Source of the DNA: Ficedula albicollis
Taxonomy: Eukaryota > Chordata > Aves > Passeriformes > Muscicapidae
NCBI RefSeq assembly: GCF_000247815.1
Contig: NW_004775938.1
Span: 186,001-250,000 of the forward strand
Reading direction: 5' to 3'
Length of the DNA stretch: 64,000 nucleotides
Below are positions 1 through 64,000 of this stretch, piece after piece. Below the pieces are notes generated by a model. It saw only the letters and a program-made list of their open reading frames with translations. It did not search any database and was not told the DNA's origin. Positions within the stretch are counted from its first letter, which is position 1, and each line of letters starts with the position of its first letter. A program made the translations under genes and the position numbers.

Positions 1-7501
<7,501 letters not shown>

Positions 7502-7619
7502 AGGAAGACAGACTCCTACCACTGCAGGAACTAGTCTCTGGTGTCAGGTGTGACTCTACCTGCTGCAAGTTCCTTATTATGTGTCATAAGATCTTGATGC
7601 TGTTAGTTCTTACCTTGGC

Positions 7620-7643
7620 AATAAAGCCTTTTACTTTAATAAA
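7620..7643 (+). promoter_or_regulatory. CCNH: CCNH polyadenylation signals
   Basis: Two AATAAA hexamers, at 7620-7625 and 7638-7643, follow the stop codon by about 120 bp. A GT/T-rich stretch (gttgttgtttt) follows at about 7650, as expected downstream of a cleavage site. The CCNH 3'UTR is therefore short. Confidence 0.8.
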
Positions 7644-8531
7644 ATAATAAGTTGTTGTTTTATTAAACCCTTGTCCATTACACGTCCAACACCAGCAAGA
7701 TTTGCTTCAAGAGACCTGGCCCTTGTTTTTGATTCAGAAACAGTTTCTGAAATAGTTTGATGTGGCTGCAGCATAATGTTAAGAGTACTGGCTGCTTTAT
7801 TTCCTTTTCATTCATCCTGTTATCATTCTACAATACACACACCTTACATGTAGCTTTTGGTGTTCACCAGTTTCATTCTCTTTGCTGCATTTTGTGTGTA
7901 ACAGGTAAATTAGGTAGGCAGCTCTGCTCTGTCTTCCAGTTTGTATTTTTACCATGTTATATTGTCTATACCAAAGCAACTAAATCCACAAAATAATCCC
8001 TTTTATACACTGTTTACCATCTAAGTAGGACAGAATGAAAGGTTAATTACTCCTCTGAGATGCAGTTTAATATAGGCTTATATGTGTTATGGGACAATCT
8101 AAGAAAAGACTTCTCTAGTACCAAGGTCTTGCAAACAAGTGTGTAGTCACTATGGAAGAGCATCACATGGTGTTTGCCCAGTGCCATACACGTGACATCT
8201 GTGAGCTCTCACCTTCAAGAAGCTGTTCCAGCTGGAGACCAGGGCAACACAGCAAGAGCCACTATAATACTACAGTAAAGGTGCAAAAGCAGTCTCTGAT
8301 TTTATGTGACAGTGATTTGGGAGTTCTGATAGAAAGGAAAAACACTGTAGATATTGTAAAGGTTTACAACAGTGTTTGTATGACGGATTTATTTAAGTGG
8401 TTATCTCATTAGTCTTGTCAGTGAATCTTTTTATTCCCTATTACTGTATCTCTGCCTAGAAAGTAACACAGCAGTGATGATGAAATACCCCCTAAAGCAA
8501 CAGCACATTTTACTATGTAATTATTTAAACA

Positions 8532-8662
8532 GATCATGGCAGTGTGATGGGCAGGGGCACCTTCCACTAGACAGGGTTGCTGCAAGCCTCATTGAACATG
8601 ACCTTCAACACTATTCAAGACTGGGGCATCCCAGGCACTCTGCCAGTGCTTCACTCACATGG
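8532..8662 (-). mobile_element. CR1 LINE 3'-end fragment
   Basis: The segment gggcaccttccactagac, followed by gggttgctgcaagcctcatt and ggggcatcc, matches the antisense of the well-known CR1 3' region. Degenerate and short; no terminal octamer repeat is visible. Confidence 0.7.
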
Positions 8663-8882
8663 AAACATTTCTTTTTATTAAATCTCAACCTACCCAAGAT
8701 GTTTTAACATCTACTTCCTCACCTAGTAATGTACAATTAAGGCATAGGGACAAGGTAATCCTGTCTGAGGACTCATGCTCAAAAAGTGTCACAGTGTGAA
8801 CACTTCAGAGTACAACACCAGTGCAGATGCTTTCCACAGCAGCCAGAGTTAGTTTCCACAGAGTTTGAGATATGCAGCTTGA

Positions 8883-8888
8883 TTTATT
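8883..8888 (-). promoter_or_regulatory. RASA1: Candidate RASA1 polyadenylation signal
   Basis: TTTATT on the + strand (AATAAA on -) is the first such hexamer downstream of the RASA1 stop and would give a 3'UTR of about 0.87 kb. A second one lies at 8674-8679. Which is used cannot be told from sequence. Confidence 0.45.
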
Positions 8889-9754
8889 TTAAAAACTTTT
8901 CACTTATAAAAATAATATTTATGCTAGACTTACAGTACAAAAAAGACCAAACAATACCTATTTTATAAAATGGTTTAATGAATGCATGCATGTCTGATAT
9001 AATGATCAATAAATTTACTGAATTCAAATTATTTACCGTTGTAAACATTTTACAAAAGCATTGTGATTTATCTGGATATACAGTTCTTGATGGAAGAACT
9101 ATTCAGACTGAATCAGTGGCACATCAAAAAAATAAAGCTGACAAGACCCATTCTGCATATTCTCTTTCGACACCATTTCAGCAAGAGAAACAGCATGGTA
9201 TAAAAAGTGTACAGTAAAGGTTTTTCCTACCATAACATCGAATTCTGGAAACTGTAAATACAAGTTAAAAGTGGTTGAAACAGTCAAAAGTCATAATTAT
9301 TGTAACCAGTCAGAAATTACAGTAAGAAATGTTATCCAGTTATAGGTGGTTGTCAGAACAACGCCTTTCTTCTCATGTCAGTTGATAATTCTTTTCCAAT
9401 CAGACAGCAAACACTTTGGCAATCAGAGATGCTGAAAATTTCAAAGTCCTAGACACAGTCACAGCATTTTCTCTGTAGAAGGTGAACTGTACACCAAGGC
9501 TCAGAGGTTGTGAAATTTCATTGTTTCCAAGTGGAAAAAAAAAAGTGCAAACGTCCTGCACAGATAGCTTAAAAAAAAAAGCTGCTGGTACAATCATTCA
9601 CCAACAGGATCTTTGTTTTCTTTTTGCATAGTTCACACATCACTGAGAATGTGACAGGGTGTGCTATTTTTGGCAAGAGCAGGAAGAAAGTGATACTGGT
9701 GAGAGTTGCCATGTTGGGCATGCTGGATCCATGCAGAATTCAGGTAGAAGGCTG

Positions 9755-63196
<53,442 letters not shown>

Positions 63197-63265
63197 CTCC
63201 GTGCGCGGAACAAAGGGCTCCGTGTGGGCTGGGAACGCAGGGCTCCGTGCGCGGCCAAGGGCCGG
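63197..63265. repeat. GC-rich imperfect tandem repeat next to poly-G
   Basis: ctccgtg occurs at 63197, 63218 and 63243, each followed by a G-rich unit of about 21-25 bp (gcgcggaacaaaggg, tgggctgggaacgcaggg, gcgcggccaaggg). It may be the visible end of a minisatellite that continues into the poly-G run. Confidence 0.75.
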
Positions 63266-63378
63266 GGAACGTGCGGGATTGGGGTACGATCCACTCGTTC
63301 AACCCAGGAGCACTGTAACTCTTGTTATAAATAATAAAGAGATTCAGCCGGATTAAATATGATCAAAAGAAGCGATAA

Positions 63379-63384
63379 TTTATT
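63379..63384 (-). promoter_or_regulatory. LTR polyadenylation signal
   Basis: AATAAA on the - strand, 56 bp before the LTR 3' end, in the position expected for the R region. Confidence 0.6.
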
Positions 63385-63517
63385 TCGCCACCGAAATACG
63401 GTCCTCGATAGCCACAATCACAAAGGACAGCGCCGAGCCCGGAATCGGCGCCGGGGGAACACGCTCTGATCCGAACTCTATCGCTTCGGATCCCCCAATG
63501 TTCCTTGGCCAGTCCAG

Positions 63518-63525
63518 TTTTTATA
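63518..63525 (-). promoter_or_regulatory. LTR TATA box
   Basis: TATAAAAA on the - strand about 140 bp before the LTR polyA signal; it points toward RASA1 exon 1. Confidence 0.65.
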
Positions 63526-64000
63526 CAGTTTTTCTAGCCTGGAGCAGAGGTCTTTCTTTTTGTTGTTCCACATATTCATGTAGTTTTCTTTCCCTGCGTT
63601 GGGCTGGACAAAACCATATTCTGGGAGACGATGAATTCTGATGAGGGCAGGTCTTCGTTTACGGGAAGCTGGCATTGAGATGTATCTCTCGATGGTTCTG
63701 GTTATCTTAATCATCTTGTCCAGCGCTCATCGCTTGGGCGTTCCCTGGACAGTTTCCGAGAGAGCTGTCTCTGTTGGGGCTACTTCTGTTTACTTGTTAA
63801 TCCGAGCTCCTCAGCTTTTGTTGGCGTCACAGTGTTACGATGAAGCCATCTGTATCTCTTCGTCTACGGTTTTCTTTTTGGCTTCCTAGTTTTTTATTAT
63901 TTTATTCATACAAACGCTATTCATTCTACATTAATTCACAACTTACATGAGTTACATCGTATCATATATTACACTCTGAACCCGTGTGATCCAGCTGCAG

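Larger units (their letters stand above)
7502..9754. other. Convergent intergenic region: two 3'UTRs
   Basis: Holds the short CCNH 3'UTR, a CR1 fragment at 8532-8662 and the probable RASA1 3'UTR (about 8870-9754, - strand). Stop codons of the two genes are 2.25 kb apart. The many short open frames here look random. Confidence 0.75.
63323..63973 (-). mobile_element. Solo LTR of an endogenous retrovirus, oriented like RASA1
   Basis: On the - strand it starts TGTAATATATGATACG and ends TTATAACA, so it has TG...CA ends with matching TGTnATA termini. It is flanked directly by ctct at 63319-63322 and ctct at 63974-63977, a 4-bp target duplication as made by gammaretrovirus-like (ERV1) integration. 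It has a TATA box (TATAAAAA, 63518-63525) and an AATAAA signal (63379-63384) in the right order for U3-R-U5. Length is 651 bp. No internal retroviral sequence is visible. The family name is unknown to me. The 78-codon open frame inside it (63478-63714) is not a recognised gene. Confidence 0.85.

Noticed and set aside
63478..63714. 78-codon basic open frame within the LTR
   Set aside because: Lies in the LTR U3/R region; no known LTR-encoded product is recognised.

Overview
This is a stretch of bird nuclear genome. Two convergent protein-coding genes account for almost all of it. CCNH (cyclin H) is on the + strand at the left and RASA1 (p120 RasGAP) is on the - strand over the rest. The avian assignment rests on several CR1 LINE 3' fragments and two bird-type retroviral solo LTRs, together with vertebrate exon structure and near-identity of both proteins to the mammalian versions as I recall them. 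I cannot name the species.

Layout. 1-7501: the last six coding exons of CCNH with clean GT-AG introns. The gene's first exons lie left of the window. One CCNH intron carries a solo ERV LTR of about 1.07 kb that ends only 55 bp before an exon. 7502-9754: CCNH 3'UTR and polyA signals, a small CR1 fragment, and the RASA1 3'UTR. 9755-62119: RASA1. I place 25 exons with consistent splice phases, plus one extra copy of exon 20. They encode, in order, an acidic/proline-rich N-terminal region, SH2, SH3, SH2, PH, C2, the RasGAP catalytic domain and a C-terminal tail. From the first residue of the N-terminal SH2 to the stop there are 867 codons. The introns are AT-rich and hold CR1 fragments and short simple repeats. 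62120-63196 is an uninterrupted run of 1077 G that replaces the 5' part of RASA1 exon 1, and probably its start codon and promoter. 63323-63973 is a second solo LTR in the same orientation as RASA1, with a 4-bp target duplication.

Function. CCNH is the regulatory subunit of the CDK-activating kinase (CDK7-CCNH-MAT1) and part of TFIIH. RASA1 switches off Ras downstream of receptor tyrosine kinases. They are physical neighbours arranged tail to tail; nothing in the sequence shows that they are functionally coupled.

Most noteworthy: (1) an apparently perfect 1108-bp tandem duplication that copies RASA1 exon 20 in frame inside the GAP domain; (2) the 1077-base G homopolymer in exon 1, almost certainly an artefact; (3) a GC-AG intron after exon 3; (4) the two LTRs beside functional gene boundaries. 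I found no evidence of a new gene system, RNA gene or CRISPR-like array. The most exciting candidates could be assembly errors and are stated as such.
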